Assembly (NCBI GenBank): GCA_012961055.1
Contig: DUAA01000024.1
Location: 1 to 8,096 of the forward strand
Direction of reading: 5' to 3'
Length of the DNA: 8,096 nt
Source of the DNA: Nitrospinaceae bacterium
Lineage (GTDB): Bacteria; Nitrospinota; Nitrospinia; Nitrospinales; VA-1
Part shown: positions 1-7,628 of the stretch, in pieces
How the letters are laid out: each line of letters opens with the position of its first letter
Numbering within the stretch: the stretch's first letter is position 1
Notes under the pieces: generated by a model
Told to the model about the DNA's origin: nothing
Databases searched by the model: none
What the model saw: the letters and a program-made list of their open reading frames with translations, nothing else
Program-made: the position numbers and the translations under genes

Positions 1-1
1 G

Positions 2-3000
2 TTGGATCGGAATGGTTTACGTCCCTCACGTTATTATGTAACGAAAGATGGATTGGTTATTATGGCCTCCGAAGTAGGGGTGGTTCCAGTCGAGGAAGAA
101 AATATTGCGTATAAGGGACGTTTGCAACCGGGAAAAATGTTTTTGATAGATATCAATGAAGGGCGCATCATTTCAGATGAAGAAATCAAAGAAAAAATTT
201 CTACTCAAAAACCCTATACAGATTGGGTTAAAGAGAACCAGGTTAATCTCAAAAACCTTCCTGACACGGGGTATCAATTTAAGCCCGATTTTGATTCTAT
301 TTTAAGCAGACAAGTTGCTTTTGGTTATACCGTTGAAGATTTGAAGTTCGTGATCAGTCCTATGATTGCCACTTCCATGGAAGCTACAGGTTCCATGGGC
401 AACGATACTCCTTTAGCGGTGTTGTCAGAAAAGCCCCAACTTCTGTTTAATTATTTCAAACAACTTTTTGCACAAGTGACCAATCCGGCCATTGATTCAA
501 TCCGCGAGGAGCTGGTTATGTCCATGGAAGCAACTCTAGGTAAGGAATGGAATCTCTTGGATGAGTCTCCGGAACATTGCCGCAAGTTGAAAGTGGAACA
601 TCCCATTCTCACTGGTCATGAAATGGAAAAAATTCGCGAATTGAATCAGACTGATTTGAAAGTGGCAGAGCTGCCAATGCTTTTTCCTGTATCAGAGGGA
701 GAAACCGGATTGAAAAAGGCTCTCGATAAATTATGCGAACAAGCCTCAAAGGCGATAGAAGAGGGGGCCACTATTTTGGTTCTTTCTGATAAGGGAATGA
801 ATCCGGAGTTGGCACCCATACCCAGCCTGCTTGCTTCCGCCGGCGTTCACCATCATCTCCTGCGGGAACGGACACGCACTCGAGTGGGTTTGGTGGTCGA
901 GACGGGTGAAGCTCGTGAAATGATGCACTTTGCCTTGTTAATCGGTTATGGCGTTGGAGCGATTTATCCGTATCTGGCTTATGAGACCGTTGCGCAAATT
1001 GCTGAGGATGGATTGTTCATTGAAAAACTCGATGCCGACACGGCAATATCTAATTTTATTAAGGCAACGAGAAAAGGGCTTTTCAAAATCACAGCGAAGA
1101 TGGGCATCTCCACCATCCAGAGTTATCGTGGAGCACAAATTTTTGAAACAGTTGGGTTGAGTGAAAGTGTGATCGAAAATTATTTTACCGGGACACCCTC
1201 CCGAGTTAGTGGTGCTGAGTTGGAAGTGCTGGCTAAAGAGGCGGTGGCACGGCATGAAAAAGGGTTCGCCAAAGACTTGTTTTCTATTCTTGAACTTGGG
1301 GGAGATTATCATTGGCGTCGAGGTGAGGAGAAGCACATGCTCAATCCGAATGCTATCGGATTATTGCAGCATGCTACCCGCTCGAACAACTATGCAACCT
1401 TTAAAAAGTTTTCTAAAGTTGCCGACAATGAAAGCACCCGTCAGTGCACCCTGCGTGGATTGTTCAAGTTTAAAGAGTCCAACTCGATATCTATTGATGA
1501 GGTTGAGCCGATTGAGGAAATCACCAAACGTTTCTGCACCGGTGCTATGTCCATCGGTTCCATTTCCCGTGAAGCACATGAGACTCTGGCTATTGCCATG
1601 AACCGGTTGGGTGGAAGAAGCAATACAGGTGAAGGTGGAGAAGACAGTTCTCGCTATACTCCTGATGCAAATGGAGATTCTCGCAGGAGTTCCATCAAAC
1701 AAGTGGCTTCCGGTCGATTTGGGGTGAACAGTTTTTACTTGTCCAATGCGGACGAAATGCAGATAAAAATTGCGCAGGGGGCCAAGCCCGGAGAAGGGGG
1801 ACAGTTACCGGGACATAAGGTCAGCGAATATATCGCCAAGATTCGTAATTCCACACCGGGTGTGGCTTTGATCTCACCTCCACCGCATCACGATATTTAT
1901 TCCATTGAAGATCTACAACAATTGATATTCGATCTTCATAACGCCAATCCAGATGCCAGGGTCAGCGTTAAGCTGGTTGCCGAAGCAGGTGTGGGGACCA
2001 TTGCGGCGGGTGTTTCCAAGGCTCATTCTGAAGGAGTGCTCATAGCCGGTCATGATGGAGGCACCGGAGCTTCACCGCAAACTTCTATCAAACATGCAGG
2101 GCTTCCTTGGGAATTAGGACTTTCCGAAACCCAACAGATTCTAGTGCTCAATGATTTACGTGGACGGATTCGAGTGCAGGTTGATGGCCAGCTTAAAACC
2201 GGCCGCGATGTAGTAATTGGTGCTATTTTGGGAGCCGATGAATTTGGTTTTTCGACCACTGCGCTGGTGACTATGGGCTGCATCTTGATGCGAAAATGTC
2301 ATCTCAATACTTGTTCTGTTGGAATTGCAACACAAGACCCCGCTCTAAGGGAAAAATTCGATGGTAAGGCCGAGCATGTCGTTAACTTTTTTAGGTTTAT
2401 TGCGGAAGAGGTTCGCGAGATCATGGCTCAGTTAGGGGTACGAAAGTTTGATGATTTGATCGGCAAGGTAGATTTTCTTGAGGCCGAATTTGCAGTAGAC
2501 CACTGGAAAGCTCATGGCGTCGATGTCAGTCGAATTTTGTATAAACCAGATGTTGATGCAACTATCCCTATTCGTAATGTTTGTACCCAGGATTTGAGTG
2601 GTGACTTGAATGATATTCTGGATCACAAACTGATTAAAATGAGTGCAGCAGCTTTAGAGAGTAAGCAGCAGATTAAGGAAGAGGTCCCCATTGTAAATAC
2701 TGATAGGGCAACGGGTGCAATGCTCAGTTACCGGATTTCAAAGAAGTATGGCGAAGAAGGGCTCCCCTCCGACACGATTTGTTTTAATTTCAAAGGTTCT
2801 GCTGGACAAAGTTTTGGGGCTTTTCTGGCTCCGGGTGTGACGTTTAATTTGGCGGGCGATGCCAACGATTATGTTGGGAAAGGACTCTCTGGAGGGAAAA
2901 TTATTATTTACCCTCCAGCGGAGTCGACTCTGGTTGCAGAAGATAATATTTTGATTGGTAATACTATTCTATATGGGGCTGTTTCCGGGCAAGCATTTTT

Positions 3001-3424
3001 TAGAGGAATTGGTGGGGAGCGGTTTGCCGTGCGCAACAGTGGCGCACAAACAGTAGTGGAAGGGGTTGGCGATCATGGTTGTGAATACATGACGGGAGGT
3101 GTCGTTGTGGTTCTGGGTTCCACAGGGAGAAATTTTGCTGCTGGAATGAGCGGAGGATTAGCCTACGTTCTGGATCGAGATAACACGTTCCCCATTCACT
3201 GCAATCAGAGCATTGTTGATCTGCTTCCTGTTGATGAATCCGAAGATATTTTACAATTGAAGGGTTTGATTGAGAAACACTTTCAGTACACACAAAGCAG
3301 TGTTGCTAAAAAAGTACTGGATGAGTGGGAAGAGACTCTGCCAAAGTTTATCAAAATTTACCCAACAGATTATCGTCGGGTCCTGGAAGAGCGAAAAAGA
3401 AAAGATGAAATACTGGTTGCTTGA
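2..3424 (+). CDS. gltB: Glutamate synthase (NADPH) large subunit, 5'-truncated by the window edge
   Basis: Large (alpha) subunit of NADPH-dependent glutamate synthase, the cytoplasmic enzyme that moves the amide nitrogen of glutamine onto 2-oxoglutarate. The frame is open to the left edge. The TTG at 2-4 is an internal leucine of the conserved LDRNGLRPSRY stretch, not a start. Residues below count from it. Residues 1-70 are the end of the class II glutamine amidotransferase domain, whose catalytic N-terminal cysteine lies outside the window. The central domain covers about 100-400. The FMN-binding synthase domain covers about 490-860, with KPGEGGQLPGHK (595-606), SPPPHHDIYS (625-634) and GHDGGTGASP (683-692). 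Cys760, Cys766 and Cys771 form the C-x5-C-x4-C [3Fe-4S] site. A glycine-rich beta-helix domain covers about 890-1090. The 1140 visible residues suit a family length near 1500. No frameshift or missing key residue is seen. gltD follows after 27 bases, so co-transcription is likely. Confidence 0.98.
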   Translation: MDRNGLRPSRYYVTKDGLVIMASEVGVVPVEEENIAYKGRLQPGKMFLIDINEGRIISDEEIKEKISTQKPYTDWVKENQVNLKNLPDTGYQFKPDFDSILSRQVAFGYTVEDLKFVISPMIATSMEATGSMGNDTPLAVLSEKPQLLFNYFKQLFAQVTNPAIDSIREELVMSMEATLGKEWNLLDESPEHCRKLKVEHPILTGHEMEKIRELNQTDLKVAELPMLFPVSEGETGLKKALDKLCEQASKAIEEGATILVLSDKGMNPELAPIPSLLASAGVHHHLLRERTRTRVGLVVETGEAREMMHFALLIGYGVGAIYPYLAYETVAQIAEDGLFIEKLDADTAISNFIKATRKGLFKITAKMGISTIQSYRGAQIFETVGLSESVIENYFTGTPSRVSGAELEVLAKEAVARHEKGFAKDLFSILELGGDYHWRRGEEKHMLNPNAIGLLQHATRSNNYATFKKFSKVADNESTRQCTLRGLFKFKESNSISIDEVEPIEEITKRFCTGAMSIGSISREAHETLAIAMNRLGGRSNTGEGGEDSSRYTPDANGDSRRSSIKQVASGRFGVNSFYLSNADEMQIKIAQGAKPGEGGQLPGHKVSEYIAKIRNSTPGVALISPPPHHDIYSIEDLQQLIFDLHNANPDARVSVKLVAEAGVGTIAAGVSKAHSEGVLIAGHDGGTGASPQTSIKHAGLPWELGLSETQQILVLNDLRGRIRVQVDGQLKTGRDVVIGAILGADEFGFSTTALVTMGCILMRKCHLNTCSVGIATQDPALREKFDGKAEHVVNFFRFIAEEVREIMAQLGVRKFDDLIGKVDFLEAEFAVDHWKAHGVDVSRILYKPDVDATIPIRNVCTQDLSGDLNDILDHKLIKMSAAALESKQQIKEEVPIVNTDRATGAMLSYRISKKYGEEGLPSDTICFNFKGSAGQSFGAFLAPGVTFNLAGDANDYVGKGLSGGKIIIYPPAESTLVAEDNILIGNTILYGAVSGQAFFRGIGGERFAVRNSGAQTVVEGVGDHGCEYMTGGVVVVLGSTGRNFAAGMSGGLAYVLDRDNTFPIHCNQSIVDLLPVDESEDILQLKGLIEKHFQYTQSSVAKKVLDEWEETLPKFIKIYPTDYRRVLEERKRKDEILVA

Positions 3425-3431
3425 AGATAAC

Positions 3432-3438
3432 GAAAGGA
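3432..3438 (+). promoter_or_regulatory. Ribosome binding site of gltD
   Basis: GAAAGGA lies in the short gltB-gltD gap, 13 bases before the gltD ATG. The spacing is longer than ideal. It supports translation of gltD from the gltB message, and no separate promoter fits comfortably in the 27-base gap. Confidence 0.5.
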
Positions 3439-3451
3439 TATTGAAAGCTTA

Positions 3452-4939
3452 ATGGGTGCGATTAAAGGGTTTATGGAATACGGGCGGGAGACACCGTCAG
3501 GCCGGGCAGTTGAGGAACGGCTCAAGGATCAGAAGGAATGCTATGTTCCTTTCCCTGAAGAAAAATATCAGCAACAGGGTGCCCGTTGTATGGATTGCGG
3601 TGTTCCGTTTTGCCAGAGTGAGGCCGGGTGTCCTCTTGGAAATCTGATTCCCGATTGGAATGATATGGTCTATCGAGGCCGATATCAGGAAGCGGTAGAG
3701 TTATTGCAGAAAACCAATAATTTCCCTGAATTCACTGGGCGCGTATGTCCTGCTCCTTGCGAGGGTGCTTGTGTACTGGGTATATCTGAACCCGCAGTCA
3801 CGATTTGTAAAATTGAGGAGATGATTGCGGAAAAAGGATTTGAAATGGGATTCATCAAAGCCCATCAACCCGAATATCGTACCGGAAAAAAAATAGCGAT
3901 AGTCGGATCGGGACCTGCGGGGCTCGCCTGCGCTGAACAGTTGAATACGGCAGGTCATGAGGTCACGGTATTTGAAAAAGATGATCGTATCGGTGGGCTC
4001 TTGATGTATGGCATTCCACATTTCAAACTGGATAAGGAAATTGTTAAACGACGGATAAAGCTGATGGAAGAATCTGGTGTCATTTTCAAGGCAGGGGTCA
4101 ACATCGGAGTTGATAAATCGGCTATTGAACTGAAAAATGAATTTGACGCGGTGGTACTTTGTGGCGGTTCTCAAAAACCTCGAGATATTCCGGTGGATGG
4201 TCGGGACCTCGAAGGCATCCACTTTGCTATGGATTTTCTTCCTCAACAGAATAAACGTAATGAGGGAGATATTATTCCTGAGGATATATCAATCACAGCT
4301 AAAGATAAAAATGTTTTGATCATCGGTGGCGGAGATACTGGCTCAGATTGCCTGGGGACTTCGCTCCGGCAAGGTGCAAAAAATGTTTATCAGTTTGAAC
4401 TTTTGCCGGAACCCCCTAAGGAAAGAACGGAAAATAATCCGTGGCCACAATGGCCAAAAATATTCAGGGTTTCCACTTCACATGCGGAAGCTAATGAGCA
4501 TGAAGGAAAGGACAAAATTACTGAGTTTTGTGTAGCCACTAAAAAGTTTACTGGTATGGAGGGTAAGGTTTCCAAAATTCATGGGGTGAAGGTAGAATTT
4601 GGCGATCCAGATCCCAAAACGGGTCGTCCACAAATGGGAGAAGTTCCAGGGTCAGAGTTTGAATTGGATGTGGAACTGGTTCTCTTGGCCATGGGTTTTA
4701 TTCACCCCATCCATGAAGGTTTGCTTCAGGAACTGAAAATGGAATTGGATAATCGTGGTAATGTGGCCTGTGACGAAAAAAAAATGACCAGCGTGGATGG
4801 CATTTTCGTTGCTGGAGATATGACTCGCGGGCAGTCGCTTGTGGTCTGGGCCATTGCCGAAGGGCGCGAAGCTGCGAGGTCAGTAGATCTTCACCTTATG
4901 GGGGCAACCCAGCTTCCCCATAGTCAGTTTTTAGAATAA
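3452..4939 (+). CDS. gltD: Glutamate synthase (NADPH) small subunit
   Basis: Small (beta) subunit of glutamate synthase, a FAD flavoprotein that takes electrons from NADPH and passes them through iron-sulfur centres to the FMN site of GltB. It is complete at 495 residues, slightly longer than the usual 470-490. The N-terminal iron-sulfur region has Cys46, Cys49, Cys54 and Cys60, then Cys99, Cys103 and Cys107 in RVCPAPCEGAC. A first dinucleotide fold, GSGPAG (152-157), followed by EKDDRIGGLLMYGIP, binds FAD. A second, GGGDTG (292-297), is the NADPH-binding fold. The C-terminal FAD motif is GIFVAGDMTRG (450-460). The ATG start gives the typical N-terminus beginning MGAIKGFMEY and has a recognisable ribosome site. 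Related enzymes with this fold, such as the dihydropyrimidine dehydrogenase N-domain or NfnB-like proteins, are unlikely given the gltB neighbour. Nothing looks broken. Confidence 0.97.
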   Translation: MGAIKGFMEYGRETPSGRAVEERLKDQKECYVPFPEEKYQQQGARCMDCGVPFCQSEAGCPLGNLIPDWNDMVYRGRYQEAVELLQKTNNFPEFTGRVCPAPCEGACVLGISEPAVTICKIEEMIAEKGFEMGFIKAHQPEYRTGKKIAIVGSGPAGLACAEQLNTAGHEVTVFEKDDRIGGLLMYGIPHFKLDKEIVKRRIKLMEESGVIFKAGVNIGVDKSAIELKNEFDAVVLCGGSQKPRDIPVDGRDLEGIHFAMDFLPQQNKRNEGDIIPEDISITAKDKNVLIIGGGDTGSDCLGTSLRQGAKNVYQFELLPEPPKERTENNPWPQWPKIFRVSTSHAEANEHEGKDKITEFCVATKKFTGMEGKVSKIHGVKVEFGDPDPKTGRPQMGEVPGSEFELDVELVLLAMGFIHPIHEGLLQELKMELDNRGNVACDEKKMTSVDGIFVAGDMTRGQSLVVWAIAEGREAARSVDLHLMGATQLPHSQFLE

Positions 4940-4952
4940 ATAGAAAAAATTA

Positions 4953-4996
4953 GAATGGGTACTGCCCCTGGCAGAGCTGCCGGGCAGTACCCATTC
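4953..4996 (-). terminator. Strong hairpin terminator between convergent genes, oriented for the htrA-like gene
   Basis: The arms 4953-4967 (GAATGGGTACTGCCC) and 4982-4996 (GGGCAGTACCCATTC) are a perfect 15-bp inverted repeat. Inside them, GGCA and TGCC (4970-4973 and 4978-4981) can extend the stem past a 2-base CT bulge to a 4-base loop. On the - strand the hairpin is followed by TAATTTTTTC (six T opposite 4944-4949), the layout of an intrinsic terminator, and it lies 33 bases past the protease stop codon. On the + strand, after gltD, no T-run follows, so termination of gltBD here would be weaker or would rely on the hairpin as a 3'-end block. A minor 5-bp hairpin (5005-5009 with 5017-5021) sits between it and the protease stop. 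Confidence 0.8.
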
Positions 4997-5029
4997 AGGA
5001 GATAGCCTGTCAACTGCAGGCAGGGGAAA

Positions 5030-6172
5030 TCAGGCGGGTTTTTCCATCTTCATTGGATCTATTTTTATCTTCAGTATTTTAGGTTTTCCTTCACGAATCA
5101 CCTCGATGTCCACAGAAGTTCCAGGTTTTATGGATGCTACTTGCTTAGGTAGTGTTTCTATCGAGGAGATGTCCATACCGTCAAACCTGATAATGATATC
5201 GCCGCGCTTCATACCTCCACGATCAGCAGGACCCTGAGGAGCGATATCATTGACCAGTGCGCCCCTTGTGTTTTTGAGATGGAACGACTCTTGTAATTTT
5301 GGCGTGATTTTTTGAATCATGACACCTAGCCAACCTCGTGTTACTCTGCCTTTATTTTTTAAGTCACTTAGGATGCCTTTGGCCATATTAATGGGGAGAG
5401 CAAAACCAATGCCCACATTGCCGCCACTGCCAGAATAAATTGCTGTATTAATTCCTATTACATCCCCATTCATGTTGAGTAATGGACCCCCACTGTTGCC
5501 GGGGTTTATAGATGCATCCGTTTGTATAAATTCATCATAGGGGCCGGCACCAATGTGTCGACCTTTTGCGCTGACAACTCCTGTGGTCACGGTATGGGAT
5601 AGACCAAATGGATTGCCTATAGCGACCACCCATTCGCCAACTTCCAGGTCATCTGAGTCACCCATTTTTAAAAATTTAAAGGGGTTATCTTCTTCGCCTG
5701 TTTTGATAATCTTTATCAGAGCGATGTCTGTCTTGGGATCTGAACCGATCAGTTGTGCTTCATATTCTTTCTCATTTTGTAGAGTAATTTTGATGATGTC
5801 AGCATTTTCGATTACATGGTTGTTGGTTAAAATATGTCCTTCGGCATCAATAATAAATCCTGTGCCCGTACCGTTACCTCGATCAGGTGGAGGTGTGAAT
5901 GGCCTAGCTCCTCTTGGCGGAACAAATTTCCGATAAGGTGTATTACTCTTTGCTCTTTGAAACTTGGTTTTGGAAGTGACAAATACAACTGAGGGATTTT
6001 GTTTCTTAGCAATCTCTACGATCATATTGGTTCCGACCGGGTTCGCTTTGGTGCTTAACCCAAATGCAGAGTTTGTAGAGAATAAACCTGAAGTTCCCAT
6101 TCCGCATGAAAGAGGAAAGAATAATAGAATGAACAGGCAAAATGTTTTTGGAACTTTAAAAGCTTTAAACAT
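5030..6172 (-). CDS. htrA: Periplasmic HtrA/Deg-family serine protease with one PDZ domain
   Basis: Envelope serine protease of the trypsin-like HtrA/Deg family (380 residues), which degrades or senses misfolded exported proteins. The N-terminus has basic residues and then a hydrophobic stretch (about 10-22) ending in Cys23, so it is exported by a signal peptide, a membrane anchor or possibly a lipoprotein signal. The PLSC sequence has proline at -3, so the lipobox is poor. A proline-rich linker (about 83-97) precedes the protease domain (about 100-270), whose catalytic triad is His119 (TNNHVIEN), Asp149 (KTDIALIK) and Ser227 (GNSGGPL). One PDZ domain covers about 278-370 (RGWLGVMIQ, GALVNDIAPQGPA, GDIIIRFDG). 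DegP and DegQ have two PDZ domains and about 450-475 residues, so the layout is closer to DegS, but the subtype cannot be fixed from sequence alone. The ATG is supported by a strong ribosome site. It lies downstream of dnaJ in the same direction after a 290-base gap, so it probably has its own promoter. Confidence 0.95.
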   Translation of the reverse strand: MFKAFKVPKTFCLFILLFFPLSCGMGTSGLFSTNSAFGLSTKANPVGTNMIVEIAKKQNPSVVFVTSKTKFQRAKSNTPYRKFVPPRGARPFTPPPDRGNGTGTGFIIDAEGHILTNNHVIENADIIKITLQNEKEYEAQLIGSDPKTDIALIKIIKTGEEDNPFKFLKMGDSDDLEVGEWVVAIGNPFGLSHTVTTGVVSAKGRHIGAGPYDEFIQTDASINPGNSGGPLLNMNGDVIGINTAIYSGSGGNVGIGFALPINMAKGILSDLKNKGRVTRGWLGVMIQKITPKLQESFHLKNTRGALVNDIAPQGPADRGGMKRGDIIIRFDGMDISSIETLPKQVASIKPGTSVDIEVIREGKPKILKIKIDPMKMEKPA

Positions 6173-6181
6173 GATGGGGTG

Positions 6182-6186
6182 CCTCC
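6182..6186 (-). promoter_or_regulatory. Strong Shine-Dalgarno site of the htrA-like gene
   Basis: On the - strand GGAGG (inside TTGGAGGC) lies 9 bases before the ATG at 6172. It is the best ribosome site in the window and fixes the protease start upstream of the signal sequence. Confidence 0.8.
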
Positions 6187-6251
6187 AACTCGATTTGAGT
6201 TTTTAATGTAGAACGATATGTTGCGAGAAAATACTTCTCAGGTGCACAGTG

Positions 6252-6279
6252 ATAGTAAAACCTGAAAATTAAATGATCA
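6252..6279 (-). promoter_or_regulatory. Candidate promoter for the htrA-like gene (weak)
   Basis: On the - strand TACTAT (6252-6257) resembles a -10 box, and TGATCA (6274-6279) sits 16 bases upstream as a poor -35 (3 of 6 matches to TTGACA). The -35 half lies inside the palindrome AATGATCATT (6272-6281), so a regulator could bind there. The surrounding DNA is A+T rich. I see no sigma-E type promoter. This is a guess from pattern alone, and another A+T-rich hexamer pair in the gap could serve instead. Confidence 0.25.
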
Positions 6280-6379
6280 TTAATGTGAAATTAAAAAACC
6301 TTAATGAGATTTGATTGATTTATGCGAAGGGCCGGAACGCACCGGTTACTACTATCAAAAAGTGGTGCTCGTAAACAAA

Positions 6380-6393
6380 CTAAACCGGTTTAG
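6380..6393. repeat. Perfect 14-bp palindrome downstream of dnaJ
   Basis: CTAAACCGGTTTAG equals its own reverse complement. On the - strand it is followed by TTTGTTT, so it could fold as a weak terminator for grpE-dnaJ (5-bp stem CTAAA/TTTAG, CCGG loop). It is also a plausible dimeric protein-binding site. The core recurs as ACCGGTT at 6341-6347, which is complementary to 6383-6389 and could pair with it in RNA. The role is undecided. Confidence 0.5.
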
Positions 6394-6462
6394 CGCGCTT
6401 CAGATGCAGGTTAACTTAAGCATTAGTCAAATGCCTAAAGAAAAGCAAGGAGAGAGGAATTA

Positions 6463-7542
6463 CTACATTCTTAACTTTTGAAAAAATCCTTTTACTGTTT
6501 CTTTAATGGGTTTTCCGTCCAATTCCGCCAGTTCCTTAAACAAATCCCTTTGTTTCTTATTCAGACGTTTTGGTGTTTCAATATTTAAATGAATAATTTG
6601 ATCGCCTTTACTATGACCCCGTAATTGCGGAACCCCTGCGCCTGAGATTCGGTGGGCCGTATTGGTTTGTACTCCTGCCTTAATTGAGATGGTTTTTGTT
6701 TTTCCATCCTCAAGAAGGGGGACCTGAATTTCTGTCCCCAAAGCGGCTTGTGAAAATGTCAAATTCATGCGGCAATGGATGTCCTGACCTTCACGATGAA
6801 AAAATTCATGTGCGGCAACATGCATGATGACATATAGATCTCCAGGAGGAAGGCCCCCTGGGCCTGGTTCGCCTTCTCCTCTTAATCTTAAACGGGAGCC
6901 ATCGTCGACACCCGCCGGAATATTAATGGATAGATTTTTGTTTTTAAGAACCCGACCATCTCCACGACATTCGATGCAGGGATGAGTAATGACTTGACCT
7001 GCACCTCGGCAATCTGGGCATGGGGCTTGGACACTAAAAAAGCCCTGAGCACGAACTACCTGACCTGTGCCTCGACAGGTTCGGCAGGGTTGAGGTCTGT
7101 GGCCTGGTTTCGACCCAGACCCTTCACAGGTTCCACAGGGATTGTGCTTGCTGACCTCCACTTCTTTTTGAGCTCCAAACACAGCTTCCTTGAAAGATAT
7201 AGAAATATCGAGACGAAGGTCAGAGCCGGATCTTTGCTGTTCTTTTCCGCCAAAGAAGTCGCCAAATATATCTCCAAACTGAGAGACGATATCATCGAAA
7301 CCACCGAAACCTTGCCCCTTAAGTCCATCATGACCGTACTGGTCATAGATTTGTCGTTTTTCAGAATCTTTGAGGACGTTGTAAGCCTCGGATGCTTCTT
7401 TGAATTTATCCTCTGCTTGTTTATCTCCGGGATTCTTATCTGGATGGTATTTAAGGGCACGTTGACGGTAGGCTTTTTTCAGTTCGCTTTCATCGGCATT
7501 TCGAGAAACACCAAGTACTTCATAATAATCGCGTTGGTTCAT
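6463..7542 (-). CDS. dnaJ: Chaperone DnaJ (class I J-protein)
   Basis: Cytoplasmic Hsp40 co-chaperone that delivers unfolded clients to DnaK and stimulates its ATPase. It is complete at 359 residues, a little short of the usual 370-380. The J domain (about 4-70) has the essential HPD at 33-35. A short glycine/phenylalanine-rich linker covers about 72-100 ([18 protein letters not shown]). The zinc-finger region has four CxxCxGxG repeats, at Cys136/139, Cys153/156, Cys175/178 and Cys189/192, all intact. The C-terminal client-binding domains cover about 200-340 ([21 protein letters not shown], then GDLYVIMHV). The short linker accounts for part of the reduced length. The ATG start gives the canonical [10 protein letters not shown]-terminus, but the ribosome site is weak (TTGGAAA, GGA 12 bases upstream). 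The start also overlaps the stop of a 23-codon upstream frame, so coupling is possible. It lies 86 bases after grpE, probably in the same operon. Confidence 0.98.
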   Translation of the reverse strand: MNQRDYYEVLGVSRNADESELKKAYRQRALKYHPDKNPGDKQAEDKFKEASEAYNVLKDSEKRQIYDQYGHDGLKGQGFGGFDDIVSQFGDIFGDFFGGKEQQRSGSDLRLDISISFKEAVFGAQKEVEVSKHNPCGTCEGSGSKPGHRPQPCRTCRGTGQVVRAQGFFSVQAPCPDCRGAGQVITHPCIECRGDGRVLKNKNLSINIPAGVDDGSRLRLRGEGEPGPGGLPPGDLYVIMHVAAHEFFHREGQDIHCRMNLTFSQAALGTEIQVPLLEDGKTKTISIKAGVQTNTAHRISGAGVPQLRGHSKGDQIIHLNIETPKRLNKKQRDLFKELAELDGKPIKETVKGFFQKLRM

Positions 7543-7610
7543 GTGTCGTGAATTTCCAATAAGAGTGAATGGATCCCATTAAATCCAGCTTGTCGCAAAG
7601 CTTGGGCCAT
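7539..7610 (-). CDS. Possible 23-codon ORF overlapping the dnaJ start (tentative)
   Basis: On the - strand an ATG at 7610 opens a 23-codon frame (peptide begins [10 protein letters not shown] and ends LLLEIHDT). Its TGA overlaps the dnaJ ATG as ATGA. This geometry is typical of translational coupling, and dnaJ itself has only a weak ribosome site. Against it, the only candidate ribosome site is TAGGGA about 12 bases upstream, a frame this short is likely by chance, and I do not recognise the peptide. The same stretch can form an imperfect hairpin (CCAGCTT at 7585-7591 with AAGCTTGG at 7598-7605), which could instead act at the RNA level. An in-frame TAG at the grpE end bounds the frame. Confidence 0.25.
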   Translation of the reverse strand: MAQALRQAGFNGIHSLLLEIHDT

Positions 7611-7628
7611 TACTAAACAATTTCCCTA

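Larger units (their letters stand above)
6173..6462. other. Intergenic gap between dnaJ and the htrA-like gene
   Basis: This 290-base stretch holds the protease ribosome site and a candidate promoter at its left end, several small inverted repeats (6225-6239, 6272-6281, 6380-6393) and no convincing gene. A + strand frame is open for 57 codons (6308-6478, stop 6479-6481), but it has no ATG near its beginning and no ribosome site, and it runs into the dnaJ 3' end on the opposite strand. A TTG at 6311 is its only early start option. I see no tRNA or other recognisable RNA. Confidence 0.6.

Noticed and set aside
2..4. TTG as the start codon of gltB
   Set aside because: The leucine belongs to the conserved LDRNGLRPSRY stretch deep in the amidotransferase domain. 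The true start is outside the window.
938..1336. 132-codon - strand frame antisense to gltB
   Set aside because: There are no motifs or start signals, and it is embedded in conserved gltB sequence.
3701..4246. 181-codon - strand frame antisense to gltD
   Set aside because: It is antisense to a fully conserved gltD region including the FAD motif. The openness follows from the codon use of gltD.
6219..6266. 15-codon + strand frame (ATG at 6219) in the dnaJ-htrA gap
   Set aside because: It is very short with no ribosome site, and nothing suggests it is translated.
7056..7460. 134-codon - strand frame inside dnaJ
   Set aside because: It lies in another frame of a gene whose own translation has every DnaJ motif, and its translation resembles no family. 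It is a shadow frame.
6982..7551. 189-codon + strand frame antisense to dnaJ
   Set aside because: It is antisense to an unmistakable dnaJ coding sequence, with no ribosome site or recognisable domain.
7543..7628. Possible tRNA or structured RNA in the grpE-dnaJ gap
   Set aside because: The gap has only short imperfect stems and no cloverleaf or T-loop consensus.
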